Assembly: GCA_045590935.1 (NCBI GenBank)
Contig: JAZNSA010000003.1
Location: forward strand, 1-7,143
DNA length: 7,143 bases
Source of the DNA: CAKSHP01 sp045590935
GTDB lineage: Bacteria > Bacillota > Clostridia > UBA1381 > UMGS1253
Reading direction: 5' to 3'
The first letter of the stretch is position 1; every line of letters starts with the position of its first letter. A program made the translations under genes and the position numbers. The notes under the pieces were generated by a model. It saw only the letters and a list, made by a program, of their open reading frames with translations. It ran no database searches and was not told the origin of the DNA. Below, one piece after another: positions 6,684-7,143 of this stretch.

Positions 6684-6688
6684 CCTCC
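6684..6688 (-). promoter_or_regulatory. Ribosome binding site deciding the diol dehydratase start
   Basis: GGAGG on the minus strand lies 7 bases before the ATG at 6676. The longer open frame starting at 6745 has no such site, would add residues rich in I, V and Y unlike the family, and lies upstream of the predicted promoter. Confidence 0.9.
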
Positions 6689-6706
6689 AAATTTTATTCT
6701 AATTAT

Positions 6707-6735
6707 ATAATACACTAAAACAATTATAAAATCAA
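6707..6735 (-). promoter_or_regulatory. Promoter of the diol dehydratase operon
   Basis: On the minus strand TTGATT (6730-6735) and TATTAT (6707-6712) are 17 bases apart, matching the sigma-A consensus at four and five positions. Transcription would begin near 6700, about 25 bases before the start codon. The weak -35 box suits an operon that needs an activator, and a TAGTTT half-site (6736-6741 on the plus strand) abuts its upstream edge. Confidence 0.6.
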
Positions 6736-6848
6736 TAGTTTCCAAAGAAAAAAAAACAAAAACACAGATATTTTTTTCTCCATCCGTCTAAAAGCAAAAA
6801 AATGTTTAAAAATAACAACTTATTTTTGGTAGTTTTGACGAAACTATT
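6734..6848. promoter_or_regulatory. Candidate operator: three TAGTTT-type half-sites upstream of the operon
   Basis: TAGTTT-TGACG-AAACTA (6830-6846) is a 17-base interrupted palindrome. A third half-site, in AATAGTTTC (6734-6742), adjoins the -35 box and is perfectly complementary to GAAACTATT (6840-6848). One site at the promoter and a pair about 100 bases upstream is a layout used by activators or by looping repressors. No regulator gene is in the window, so the binding protein is unknown. Confidence 0.4.
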
Positions 6849-6910
6849 TTTTGTTTCTAAAGCAAAACAATAACAAACAAAAAAAACTCAAATAAAAATA
6901 AAGCATAATA

Positions 6911-6950
6911 CAAAAAATATGAGGCCACAACAAAACTTGCTGCAGCCTTA
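6911..6950 (-). terminator. Rho-independent terminator upstream of the diol dehydratase operon
   Basis: On the minus strand AGGCTGCAGCAA (6937-6948) pairs with TTGTTGTGGCCT (6922-6933) over 12 positions, counting three G-U pairs in RNA, across a three-base loop. A T-rich tract, ATATTTTTTG, follows (6920 to 6911). It would stop minus-strand transcription arriving from the right, either from a gene beyond 7143 or from the non-coding segment 6950-7143. Confidence 0.7.
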
Positions 6951-7143
6951 TAGCTTTCATTAAAAGATTTCTTGTTAAAAAATTAAAACTGTATATCTAA
7001 AAAATATTATTTAAAATAGTTGATATTACCAAAATTATAACATAAAAAATATACATATATTTTTTTGAGAGTTGTGCCTCTACTTTTTGAATATAATTTT
7101 TATTGCACAAAAAGTCTATAACAGCAAAAATAAAATAAATAAA
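6951..7143. other. AT-rich non-coding stretch at the right edge
   Basis: I find no credible coding frame on either strand. On the minus strand TAGACT (7113-7118) and TATATT (7090-7095) are 17 bases apart and could be a weak promoter. A small AGAG/CTCT hairpin follows near 7067-7080. With the terminator at 6911-6950 this could bound a short RNA of about 170 bases, or the stretch may be the 3' trailer of a gene outside the window. Confidence 0.3.

Noticed and set aside
6677..6745. Upstream in-frame ATG that would extend the diol dehydratase by 23 residues
   Set aside because: The extension has no ribosome site and lies partly over and upstream of the predicted promoter. The ATG at 6676 has a strong GGAGG and gives residue numbering that fits the family.

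Overview
The window fits a low-GC Gram-positive gut-type anaerobe, most likely a clostridial member of the Firmicutes. The support is AT-rich intergenic DNA, strong AGGAGG-type ribosome sites, sigma-A-like promoters, a clostridial-type threonyl-tRNA synthetase and an oxygen-sensitive glycyl radical enzyme. I cannot name a species. All five convincing genes lie on the minus strand, so transcription runs from high to low coordinates.

From the right end: 6677-7143 is non-coding. It holds a rho-independent terminator (6911-6950), a set of TAGTTT half-sites (6734-6848) and a promoter (6707-6735). The promoter drives a four-gene operon: a glycyl radical diol dehydratase, best read as B12-independent propanediol dehydratase (4148-6676); an EutS/PduU-type microcompartment shell protein (3739-4110); an EutP/PduV-type small GTPase-like protein (3287-3715); and a class II, fructose-bisphosphate-aldolase-family enzyme (2316-3260). 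The operon ends at a strong terminator (2257-2302). Next comes thrS (386-2146), with its own consensus promoter and terminator.

Together the four operon genes look like part of a glycyl-radical propanediol microcompartment pathway: an aldolase releases a short aldehyde such as lactaldehyde, this is reduced to 1,2-propanediol, and the radical enzyme dehydrates it to propionaldehyde inside a protein shell. The radical enzyme's activase, the aldehyde and alcohol dehydrogenases and the main shell proteins are not in the window. The aldolase carries a C-terminal tail of about 29 residues beyond the normal end of the family, and the tail looks like a microcompartment encapsulation peptide. This is the best protein-level lead.

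Beyond thrS, 1-337 has no gene. It holds a striking array (73-301) of an 8-base motif, ATTTAGCT or its complement AGCTAAAT, alternating with tiny hairpins whose stems differ in sequence but stay self-complementary. The copies point towards a centre, so the whole array can fold into a branched tree. A promoter-like site lies just before it and a terminator just after it on the plus strand, so it could be a structured RNA. I do not recognise this element family.
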